64,000 nucleotides of DNA, taken from positions 17,595,545 to 17,659,544 of the forward strand of contig NC_090025.1 in the NCBI RefSeq assembly GCF_037176765.1, read 5' to 3'. Every line of letters begins with the position of its first letter. The stretch's first letter is position 1. Below the pieces are notes generated by a model, which saw only the letters and a list, made by a program, of their open reading frames with translations, was not told the DNA's origin and did not search any database. Source of the DNA: Anolis sagrei. Its lineage: Eukaryota > Chordata > Lepidosauria > Squamata > Anolidae. The translations under genes were made by a program, and so were the position numbers. Positions 12,544 through 21,963 of the stretch are shown in pieces.

Positions 12544-12952
12544 ACTATAAATCCCAGCAACTACAACTCTCAAATGTCAAGGTCTATCTTCCCCAAACTC
12601 CACCATTGTTCACATTTGGGCATATTGAGTATTTGTGCCAAGTTTGGTCCAGATCCATCATTGTTTGAGTCCACACAGTGCTCTCTGGATGTAGGTGAAC
12701 TATAACTCCCAAACTCAAGGTCAGTGCCCATCAAACCCTTCCAGTATTTTCTGTTGGTTGTGGGAGTTCTCTGTGCCAAGTTTGGTTCAACTCCATCATT
12801 GGTGGAGTTCAGAATGTTCTTTGATTGTAGGTGAATTACAAATCCCAGCAACCACAACTCCCAAATGTCAAGGTCTATTTTCCCCAAACTCCACCAGTAT
12901 TCACATTTGAACTCTCAAACTCAAGGTCAATACCCACCAAACCCCTCCTGTA

Positions 12953-13095
12953 TTAATGTATTGTTGAAGGCTTTCATGGCCGGAATCACTGGCTTGTTGT
13001 AGGTTTTTTCGGGCTATATGGCCATGGTCTAGAGGCATTTTCTCCTGACGTTTCACCTGCATCTATGGCAAGCATCATCAGAGGTAGTGAGGTGT
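12953..13095 (-). mobile_element. Penelope-like end inside a hAT copy
   Basis: Contains, on the minus strand, a canonical CTGATGA followed by the hairpin and GAAACGTC. Confidence 0.7.
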
Positions 13096-13489
13096 ATTTT
13101 CTGTTGGTCGTGGAGGTTCTGTGTGCCAAATTTGGTTCAATTCCATTTTTGGTGGAGTTCAGAATGCTCTTTGCTTAGAGGTGAACTATAAATCCCAGCA
13201 ACTAAAACTCCCAAATGACAAAATCAATCTCCCCCAACTCCACCAGTATTCAAATTTGGGCTTATGGAGTATTTGTGCCAAATTTGGTCCAGTGAAGGAA
13301 AATACATCCTGCATATGGGACATAATAGTAGTAAAATTACAGTTAGGAAGGAGCAACTAAAATAATGTGATGGTTGGGGGTCACCACAACATGAGGAACT
13401 GTCTTAAGGGGTGGTGGCATTGGGAAGGTTGAGAGAGAGTGCAGTAAGGGTTGGGACTCCGCCACCCACAACAAGGAACCATTCAATCG

Positions 13490-13900
13490 GTGCGCCCGCC
13501 GGCTTCCCGACTTTACTGACCCTAGGAAGGCGATGTACCGGGGATCCGTGGCCAAGTTGGCATCGATGGTGAGCGAGAGGAAGAAAGGGCTGACCTGCCG
13601 GACGGCCCGGTCCCTGGCTTGGAAGCTGAGCTGTGCCCCGGGCTCTGGGGGGTCGGCAGGGAGAGCCCCCCGGCAGAGAGGCAGAGCCAGGCAGGCCACG
13701 AAGAGGAGCGGCGGAGGCATCTTCAGGGCTGGGATGGAGGAGGAGGTGGTCTAGGGACGCCGCCTGGCTGCATCTGGAGACCCAGGAGGAGGAGGAGGAG
13801 GGAGCCTGCCTTCCTCCCCGCCCTCTTTCTCCTCCTCCTCCTCCTCCTCGAGAGTCAAAGAGACGCCCTCCGCCCAAAGAAAGCGGACTCTATGGGTCAC
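13490..13900. promoter_or_regulatory. CpG/GC-rich block around HPSE exon 1
   Basis: Marked GC rise over exon 1 and its upstream flank, with many CpGs and a CTC/GAG triplet run at about 13785-13850. Probable HPSE promoter; no defined start site. Confidence 0.55.
13517..13720 (-). CDS. HPSE: Heparanase, exon 1 (signal peptide and start of the mature protein)
   Basis: First coding exon of heparanase, the secreted or lysosomal endo-beta-glucuronidase that cleaves heparan sulfate. The exon encodes 68 residues from the ATG at 13720. It opens with a hydrophobic signal peptide (PPPLLFVACLALPLC) and ends in a block nearly identical to human HPSE (VSPFFLSLTIDANLATDPR, then FLGS). The donor is GTAAAG at 13516-13511, phase 0, at the position equivalent to human Gly-Ser before PKL. 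The start has A at -3 and lies in a GC-rich block. The rest of the gene should lie to the left, beyond the window; I found no exon 2 within 1-13510, so intron 1 is at least about 13.5 kb or exon 2 was missed. HPSE next to HELQ on the same strand matches human 4q21. Confidence 0.9.
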
Positions 13901-14122
13901 AAGGAGGGGAGACCACAGGCTAGTAGGATGTGGGATTGCCCATGCTCTGATACATCCTCATTGCTCTTCTGAGGTGGATTAGTTAAGGCTTGATGCTCTC
14001 TCTGAGCCCAAACTCATGCTCCAATGGCTCCTCTCCATCCTGGGGAGAAAGAGGTAGTAGGTTGCCCTAGGGTTCTCTCCTCCAGTGCTCTTTCTCTTCC
14101 TTCTTTCCTTCCTTTCTTCTTC

Positions 14123-15270
14123 ACAACCTCTGAGGATGCCTGCCATAGATGCTGGTGAAACGTCAGGAGAGAATGCTTCTAGAACAGTGTTTCTCAACCT
14201 GGGGGTCGGGACCCCTGGGGGGGGGGGTCGTGAAGGGTTGTCAGAGGGGTCGCCAAAGACCATCGGAAAACATAGTATTTTCTGATGGTCATGGAGGTTC
14301 AGTGTGGGAAGTTTGGCCCAGTTCAATCGTTGGTAGGGTTCAGAATGCTCTTTGATTGTAGGTGAACTATAAATCCTAGCAACTACAACTCCCAAATGTC
14401 AAGGTCTATTTCCCCCAAACTCAACCAGTGTTCATATTTGGGCATATTGAGAATTCATGCCAAGTTTGGTCCAGATCCATCATTGTTTGAGTCCACAGTG
14501 CTCAGTGGATGTAGGTGAACTACAACTCCCAAAACTCAAGGTCTATGCCCACCAAACCCTTCCAGTATTTTTTGTTGGTCATGAGAGTTCTGTGTGCCAA
14601 GTTTGATTCAATTCCATTGTTGGTAGAATTCAGAATGCTCTTTGATTGTAGGTAAACTATAAATCCCAGCAACTACAACTCCCAAATGTCAAGGTCTATT
14701 TTCCCCAAACTCCACCAGTGTTCATATTTGGACATAATGAGAATTCATGCCAAGTTTGGTCCAGATCCATCATTGTTTGAGTCCGCAGTGCTCAGTGAAT
14801 GTAGGTGAACTACAACTCCCAAAACTCAAGGTCAATGCACACCAAACCCTTCCAGTACTTTTTGTTGTTCATGGGAGTTCTGTGTGCCAAGTTTGATTCA
14901 ATTCCATTGCTGGTGGAATTCAGAATGCTCTTTGATTGTAGGTGAACTATAAATCCCAGCAACTACAACTCCCACAGGACAAAATCAATACTCTCCCCCA
15001 ATCCCACCAGTATTCAAATTTGGGCATATTGGGTATTTGTGCCAAATTTGGTCCAGTGAATGAAAATACATCATGCATCTCAGATATTTACATTACAATC
15101 CATAACAATAGCCAAATTACAATTATGAAGTTGCAACAAAAATAATTTTATGGTTGGGGGTCACCATAACATGAGGAACTGAATTAAGGGGTCACGGCAT
15201 TAGGAAGGTTGAGAACCACTGTTCTAGAATATGGCCATATAGCCCGAAAAACCTACAACAACCCAATAAT
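14123..15270 (+). mobile_element. Penelope-like terminal region split by a hAT
   Basis: 14123-14184 and 15222-15270 join across the hAT and its 8-bp duplication to one uninterrupted terminal sequence. Confidence 0.75.
14185..15221 (+). mobile_element. SPIN-like hAT, complete ends, inside a Penelope-like copy
   Basis: 8-bp duplication TTCTAGAA at 14177-14184 and 15222-15229, ends CAGTGTTTCTCAACC and GAGAACCACTG. The interior holds three occurrences of the same block at about 14350, 14641 and 14932. Host sequence is a Penelope-like terminal region (14123-14184 and 15222-15270). Confidence 0.92.
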
Positions 15271-15629
15271 AATAGCAACCACAACATATATGTATGTCTT
15301 CAAATTGCTGCCTGTTGCAAGGCCCGCTTGGGAAGTCTTCAACTTCTGATTTTGTGATACGAAATCCAGCATATATATCTCGTTTGCTGTTTCATACTGT
15401 GTTTTGTGTCATAATAATAATAATAATAATAATAATAATTTCTTTGCAGCCTCTCCTCGTGGCAGGTTTCAACATTGCTAAATCACACATTAGTCTAAAG
15501 CAGGCATGGGCAAACTTTAATTTCTTTCTTCCTTCCTGTCTATCTTCCTTCCTTCTTCCCTCCCTCCCTTAATAAATAATAATAATAATAACACTAATAA
15601 CATTCTTAAATAATAATAATAATATTCCG

Positions 15630-16362
15630 GCAGCCCAAGAACAAGCCACTAGAACCAATGCCATCAAAGCCAGAATTGAAAAGTCAATGACAGATCCCAA
15701 ATGTAGACTCTGCAAGGAAGCAGATGAAACAATAGATCACATCCTCAGCTGCTGGAAGAAGACTGTGCAGACAGACTACAAGCAGAGGAATAACACCTCT
15801 TGCTCAGATGATTCATTGGAACTTGTGCCAAAAATACCATCTGCCTGCAACAAAGAACTGGTGGGATCACAAGTCGGAAAGAGTTACAGAGAATGAACAT
15901 GTCAAGCTACTCTGAGACTTCTGGATTCAGACAGACAGAGTTTGGGAGCACAATACTCCTGACTTCACGAGCGTGTTAAAAAACAAAGTATGGATTGTCG
16001 ATGTTGTAATCCCAGGTGACAGCAGGACTGAAGAGAAACAACTGGAAAAGCTGACACGTTATGAGGATTTTGTGCAAAGACTCTAGCACAAGCCAGTCAA
16101 GGTGGTCCCAGTGGTGATCGGCACACTGGGTGCAGTGCCTAAAGACCTTGGCCTGCACATAATCCTTGGCCTAAACATAATCAGCGCTGACAAAATTACC
16201 ATTTGCCAGCTGCAAAAGGCCACCTTACTGGGATCTGCATGCATTATTTGCCAATACATCGCACAGTCCTAGACACTTGGGAAATGTCTGAAGTGTGATC
16301 CAATACAAGAACCAGTAGAGTGTCTGCTGTGGGCTCATCTTGTTGTGTTTCAAATAATAATA
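15630..16362 (+). mobile_element. R4-clade LINE 3' end
   Basis: Reads CRLCKEADETIDHILSCW, then pieces matching the second copy at 21370 (NKVWIVDVVIPGDSR-like). Worn coding frame, 3' UTR ending in GTGTTTCAAATAATAATAAT. Confidence 0.75.
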
Positions 16363-16365
16363 ATC

Positions 16366-16510
16366 ATCCATTCATCTTGCCCTTGGTCAGCCCCTCATCC
16401 TTTTTTCTTCCATTTCCCCCAGCATCATTATCTTCTCCAGGCTTTCCTGTCTTCTCAGACAGTGTTATTTTCAGTATTTCTGCAGGACAAGGTTTTGCTT
16501 TGCCAATGGA
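16366..16510 (-). mobile_element. RTE/BovB LINE fragment
   Basis: Reverse complement of the AGATAATGATGCTGGGG region of the copy at 1622. Confidence 0.6.
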
Positions 16511-16559
16511 TTTCCCAGGAGCTGTGTGAGGCCAAAACGTTTACCCATGCCTGATTTAA

Positions 16560-16737
16560 AGACATACTTTAAAGGCCATTTTAGTATATGTATTGTATTT
16601 TAATTTTGTTTTTACCACACTGTTACTATTTAGTTGCTTTTAAACTTTGGTATCACACTTTTCAAACTTGACTAAGTGTGGGATTGTTAGCCGCCTTGAG
16701 TCCCCACGGGGACAAAGGAGGGATATAAATAAAGACA
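16560..16737 (+). mobile_element. L2 LINE 3' end
   Basis: TTAGCCGCCTTGAGTCCCCA then GGGATATAAATAAAG, the recurrent L2-type terminus. Confidence 0.7.
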
Positions 16738-17149
16738 TTGAAATACACATATTAACACATATTTCCACAAAATACATATTAAAATACACATACAAGGGTT
16801 AAACATAAGATGCAAGCTTAAAAGTAGTCATTAAAACTGCCTGGAGTTTCATTGTCTTTTCTCTCTCTTTGCCCCTCTTCCTTTCCTTTCCTCCCCTTCT
16901 GTCCTGATCCGCAGTTGGGCTGCTTTTGGTCCAGTTGCTCCTGAGTGCTCTTCACCCAACTCCAGTTTGGAAGAGGTCAAGTTGACCTCCTTTTCCTGAG
17001 TTATTTGTCACAGGCCACAGAGATTACATTGATGAAGGCCTGCTGATATGAGCAGCAGCTGGGAATCTCTGTGTAAAAAGAGGGCAGGAGGAGGTGCCTC
17101 TTTGGGAAGAGTAAGGTGGAATTAAGGGACCTGTATCTTGGCTGGTCCA

Positions 17150-17285
17150 TGCAGTCATGCTGGCCACATGACCTTGGAGGTGTCTACGGACAATGCCGGC
17201 TCTTCGGCTTAGAAATGGAGATGAGCACCACACCCCAGCGTCGGACACGTCTGGACTTCATGTCAGGGGAAAACCTTTACCTATC
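17150..17285 (+). mobile_element. SINE family B, tail fragment
   Basis: Plus-strand tail half only, ending AAAACCTTTACCT. Confidence 0.75.
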
Positions 17286-17497
17286 TTGGTTGGTACCCCT
17301 GGGTTGGATCTCAACACCTAGACCTTGGTTCTTGCAATCCTGTCTTGGAACTCTGCTGTATCCTGAAACCCTGCTTGATGTCTTCTTGTTCTTGGAAACT
17401 TTCAACCTGAATTCTGGACTGATTTTCTGGCTTGACTTATAAACTAAAATTCCTGTTTGTATCTTTGGATTACGTACTTGTTTTTGGAATTCTTTAG

Positions 17498-17627
17498 AAC
17501 AGGCATGGGCAAACTTTGCCCCTCCAGGTGTTTTGGACTTCAACTCCCACGATTCCTTACAGATTGTTAGAAAGTGTGTGAGTTGAAGTCCAAAACACCT
17601 GGAGGGGCGACGTTTACCCATGCCTGC
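17498..17627. mobile_element. Palindromic MITE P1
   Basis: Arms CAGGCATGGGCAAACTTTGC and TTTACCCATGCCTGC around a short centre. Confidence 0.82.
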
Positions 17628-17840
17628 TTTGGAACGTGGAACTCAACCATGTGCTATATTTCTTTTAGTTGGTCCTTGGCACAACTTTATGTTTGAGTTC
17701 TTTGCCTAAGTAAAATACGTTTTGGCATATCCTGGGTTTGTTTGGTTAAGCTCTGCCCTCGTTATCGGGTGAGAGCCTTAGAACACACTATCTCTCTTTT
17801 CCTTCCCTCCCTTCCTTTACTGAAAAATTTCCACCTGATT

Positions 17841-18031
17841 TTTTTTTGTCGTGTCAGGAGCAACTTGAGAAACTGCAAGTTGCTTCTGGTGTGAGAGAAT
17901 TGGCCATCTGCAAGGATGTTGCCCAGGGGACGCCCGGATGATTTGATGTTTTTATCATCCTTCTGGGAGGCTTCTCTTATGTCCCCATATGAGGAGCTGG
18001 AGCTGATAGAGGGAGCTCATCCGCCTCTTCC
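17841..18031 (-). mobile_element. SINE family A, 5'-truncated
   Basis: Flanked by exact target duplications CCACCTGATT at 17831-17840 and 18032-18041; the tRNA head is missing. Confidence 0.9.
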
Positions 18032-18051
18032 CCACCTGATTCAAAATATAG

Positions 18052-18192
18052 AGTGTGCACCCTCAAACTCTGCCCCTCCAGATGTTTGCGCTTCCAAGTC
18101 CCAGCAGCTCCTATTGCCTGCTTGTTTAATGGTCAGGGATTCTGGGAATTGGAGGCCCAAATAGCTGGAAGACTGGAGTTTGAGGATGTCTA
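18052..18192. mobile_element. Palindromic MITE P3
   Basis: Arms CACCCTCAAACTCTGCCCCT and CTGGAGTTTGAGGATG. Confidence 0.7.
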
Positions 18193-18483
18193 GTATAGGG
18201 ACTCAACATCTGTATAAAAATTATTAAAATTATTTGTTTTTAATCCTACTTTTCTCCAATGAGTGGGATTCAAAGCAGCAATACTTGCATGATGGTATGG
18301 AGGGCATACTTATCAAATTTGCACTTTGCCCCAAATTGGGAGAGATAGCCAGTACCCCAGAGGACAGGATCAGAATCCAAAATGGCCCTTGGAGAGCTCG
18401 GCTCCAGCCTAACCAAATGAATTGCAACACAGAGAAATATAAGGTTGAGCAGAAAAAGGGAAATACAGAGGTATAAGATGGAG

Positions 18484-18600
18484 ATGCCTGGTTCAAGAAC
18501 AGTTGAAGGAGATCTAGGTGTCTTAATTGGCCACAAGCTGAACACGACCCAACAGTGGGATGCAGCAGCTAAAAAAACCAGAGCTAAGTAAGATGGGTGC
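18484..18600 (+). mobile_element. CR1 LINE internal fragment
   Basis: Reads GDLGVLIGHKLNTTQQWDAA-like sequence, typical of a CR1 reverse-transcriptase tail. Confidence 0.55.
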
Positions 18601-18681
18601 TACAGTCCAAGAGTTGCCAGGACACAGCAACTGGATTTAAAGTGGATGGATGCTGTAGTGTGATGAAGTCCTTAGAGGTTA

Positions 18682-19546
18682 AGCCCCAACCATAACATCA
18701 TTTCCGTTGCTACTTCATAACTATAATTTTGCTACGGTTATGAATCATAATGTAAATATCTGATATGCAGGATACATTTTTATTCACTGGACTAAATTTG
18801 GCACAAATACTAGATACACCCAAATTTGAATACTGGTGGGGTTTGGAGGGGGATTGATTTTGTCATTTGGGAGTCGTAGTTGCTGGGATTTATAATTAAC
18901 CTCCAACCAAAGAGCATTCTGAACTCTTACCAACAATGGAATTGAACCAAACTTGGCACACAGAACTCTCATGACCAACAGAAAATATTGTAAAGGTTTG
19001 GTGGGCATTGGACCTTGAGTTTTGGAGTAATAGTTCACCGACATCTAGAAAGCATTGTGAACTCAAACAATGATGGATCTGGACCAAACTTGGCATGAAT
19101 ACTCAATATGCCCAAATATGTACACTGGTGTAGTGTGGGGAAAATAGACCTTGACATTTGGGAGTTGTAGTTGATGGGATGTATAGTTCACCTACAATCA
19201 AAGAGAATTCTGAACTCCACCAACAATGGAATTGAACCAATCTGAGCACACAGAACTCCCATGACCAACAGAAAATACTGGAAGGGTTTGGTGGGCATTG
19301 GCCTTGAGTTTTAGAGTTGTAGTTCACCTATATCCAGAGAGCAGGAGGAGGGTTTTTGGTGGGAGGATGTGCCGTCTGTTTCCAAAAAAGGAAGAGAAGG
19401 ACAGGCAGAGAGATCTTCAGCCTTCTCTGCCAAAGGGGTTTCTAAGACCATCAGAAATGTGTTTTCTGATGGACTTTGGTGACGCCTCTGAGACCCCCTC
19501 TTGCGACCCCTGCTAGGAGTCCCGACCCCCAGATTGAGAAACACTG
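18682..19546 (-). mobile_element. SPIN-like hAT, reverse copy, one end lost
   Basis: Right end GATTGAGAAACACTG is intact; the left end starts in CCCCAACCATAA, so about 55 bp of terminus is missing. Two internal units 294 bp apart. Confidence 0.85.
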
Positions 19547-19549
19547 CTC

Positions 19550-19985
19550 TATAGCAAATCAAGCAAGAACAGTCCTTAAGGAAAATTTGTATTTGATAAG
19601 TGGGGATACTGATAATCATGATCTTGAGCTCAACCTATTTACTGGTACTAAATATTGTACACAGTTGTATCAAGGAAATTATATCAAGTGTTGATTTGTC
19701 ATTCAGCAATCCCAGTTGTTAGATTTACGTATGAGGTCCTGCATATGTTACTGTACTGCAATTTCTAGCAATCCTACCCAGTATTAACAAAGAGGTGGAA
19801 GGTGAGGAGCTGTAATTCATGAACATTTGAAAGTCTTGGGATTCACACTGATAGGCATGATTCTCAAATATGGTAGCCACACAAAAATCTCCAACAGTCA
19901 CAAAATCTTTGCTTTCCATTTGGTTACATTATATCCTAATTTCACAGAATCAACTGAACTGGATATCAAAATAATTTTTTCAGTG
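19550..19985. other. Unassigned intergenic sequence 3' of HELQ
   Basis: Between a hAT copy and the HELQ poly(A) signal; nothing recognised. Confidence 0.4.
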
Positions 19986-19991
19986 TTTATT
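19986..19991 (-). terminator. Probable HELQ poly(A) signal
   Basis: Minus-strand AATAAA, about 120 bases past the HELQ stop codon. Placement only; no transcript evidence. Confidence 0.5.
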
Positions 19992-20110
19992 ATAGCAAAA
20001 TAAGCTCAGCTATATCAATATATACACACACAGCAAATTACACACAATGAAAAGATTAGAAATTCATCTTTTGATTCTGAAGCTCAGGTTGAAGAGTGAT
20101 TAAAGAAGCT

Positions 20111-20188
20111 TTAAGGCATATCTGTTGGTATTCTCAGTAATTCTTCAACTTCTTCTTGCAAAGCCTCGGCTTTTTCTGTTAGGAGCAT
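20111..20188 (-). CDS. HELQ: HELQ exon 18 with stop (residues 1014-1038)
   Basis: Encodes [19 protein letters not shown] then IPTDMP and TAA at 20113-20111. Human continues about ten residues further. Acceptor GATACAG. The 3' UTR probably runs to the AATAAA at 19991-19986. Confidence 0.96.
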   Translation of the reverse strand: MLLTEKAEALQEEVEELLRIPTDMP

Positions 20189-21914
20189 CTGTATCCAAAA
20201 CACAAGCATTTTAAGTAAAATTATTAAAGGACTAGCCATTTTTTCTGATATATATTTGTGGGAAAAGTAGGCCCTTCCCAAGATGATATATATTTCATTC
20301 CCCTGGAGCAAAGGCTGTTTCACAAACAGAAGGAACAGACTAATCCATGTAATTTTTTGTTTCTGCATTCCTTGGAGACTAGGACGCGGAACAATGGCTT
20401 CAAACTACAAGAGAGGAGATTCCATCTTGTTTTCTGCTTCCTTGGAGACTAGGACGCGGAACAATGGCTTCAAACTACAAGAGAGGAGATTCCATCTGAA
20501 CATGAGGAAGAACTTCCTGACTGTGAGAGCCGTTCAGCAGTGGAACTCTCTGCCCCGGAGTGTGGTGGAGGCTCCTTCTTTGGAAGCTTTTAAGCAGAGG
20601 CTGGATGGCCATTTGTCAGGGGTGATTTGAATGTAATATTCCTGCTTTTTGGCAGGGGGTTGGACTGGATGGCCCATGAGGTCTCTTCCAACTCTTTGAT
20701 TCTATGATTCTGTATTTTATTGTACTGTATTGTACTTTTGAGCTCGGCCTCATGTTAGCCGCCCCGAGTCCCCATCGGGGAGATGGTGGTGGGCTATAAA
20801 TAAAGATTATTATTATTAATAAAAGGAATCCATGTCTCTCTCTGCTTCTTTTGTCACAGTTCCTCAATGCCTGAGGGCATCATAAGCACAGACTAGATTT
20901 ATGTATATATATATATTTAAAAGAACTATTTCTGTATCAAATCTTGGCTTTGCTGTATTGCAAACTCATACACACACACACTTGCCACATTACTGAAGAC
21001 TTGTCATTCAGACTCACACAAAAAACACTGCTGCATTGAGAGCAAAACCTGCCATTCAAAAGGAATGCATGTCTGCCCCTCTGCTGAGTGAACAGAAATA
21101 CACTACAACTTGTAGAGATAGATTCTTTCAATTTACAGTTATTCTACTAACACAAACCAAACATTATACTACCAGCAAAACCCTGTCATTTCATATAAAA
21201 CTGTTCATTACTCTCCCCCCTCCCCAACCCAAACAGAAAGGAGTTTCTTCCTCCATTATGTCATCACTCCATTTTCTCCTTTGTAGCTCAGGTAGCCAAG
21301 AAAACTTTACTGTGGTCTAACTGTAAGTTTGGTTTGATCATGGTAACTATGAAAAAACTCTGGGAAATTGAAGTGTACGACTGTAACAACAACAACAACT
21401 TGACTGCGACAAAGAACTGGTGGGATCACAACCCTGAAAAAGTTACAGAAAATGAACACGTCAAGCTACTCTGGGACTTCCGAATTCAGACTGACAGCGT
21501 TTTGGAGCATAATACTCCTGACCTCATGATCATGTTAAAAAACAAAGAATGGATTGTCGATGTTGCAATCCCAGGTGACAGCAGGATTGAAGAGAAACAA
21601 CTGGAAAAGCTGACACAATACGAGGATTTAAAGATCGAACTGCAAAGACTGTGGCACAAGCCACTTAAGGTGGTCCCAGTGGTGATCGGCATACTGGGTG
21701 CAGTGCCTAAAGACCTTGGCCTGTACTTAAACACAATCGGCATTGAAAAAATTACCATCTGTCAGCTGCAAAAGGCCACCCTACTAGGATCTGCACATAT
21801 TATTCGCCGATACATAACATAGTCCTAAACACTTGAGAAGTGTCAGATGTGTGATCCAATACAACAACCAGCATAGTGATCTTGTTTGCTGTGTACTCAT
21901 CTTGCTGTGTTTCA

Positions 21915-21963
<49 letters not shown>

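Larger units (their letters stand above)
11830..13434 (+). mobile_element. SPIN-like hAT copy, left end missing, with two insertions
   Basis: Interrupted by a LINE 3' end (about 12012-12543) and a Penelope-like piece (12953-13095). Right part ends GGGAAGGTTGAGAG, about 80 bases before the HPSE exon 1 donor. Confidence 0.75.
15496..16553. mobile_element. P1-type MITE ends enclosing R4 and BovB sequence
   Basis: Left end CAGGCATGGGCAAACTTT at 15500 and right end TTTACCCATGCCTG at about 16538-16551, flanked by TCTAAAG and TTTAAAG. Between lie TTCC and AAT repeats, an R4 end and a BovB piece. Confidence 0.55.

Noticed and set aside
13404-13877. Gly- and Ser-rich open frames overlapping HPSE exon 1
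   Set aside because: Out-of-frame readings of a GC-rich block; the HPSE frame is fixed by the TIDANLATDPR match.
21334-21822. 162-codon open frame as a possible host gene
   Set aside because: Matches the R4-clade LINE C-terminus and is followed by its 3' UTR and AAT tail; a worn relative lies at 15630.
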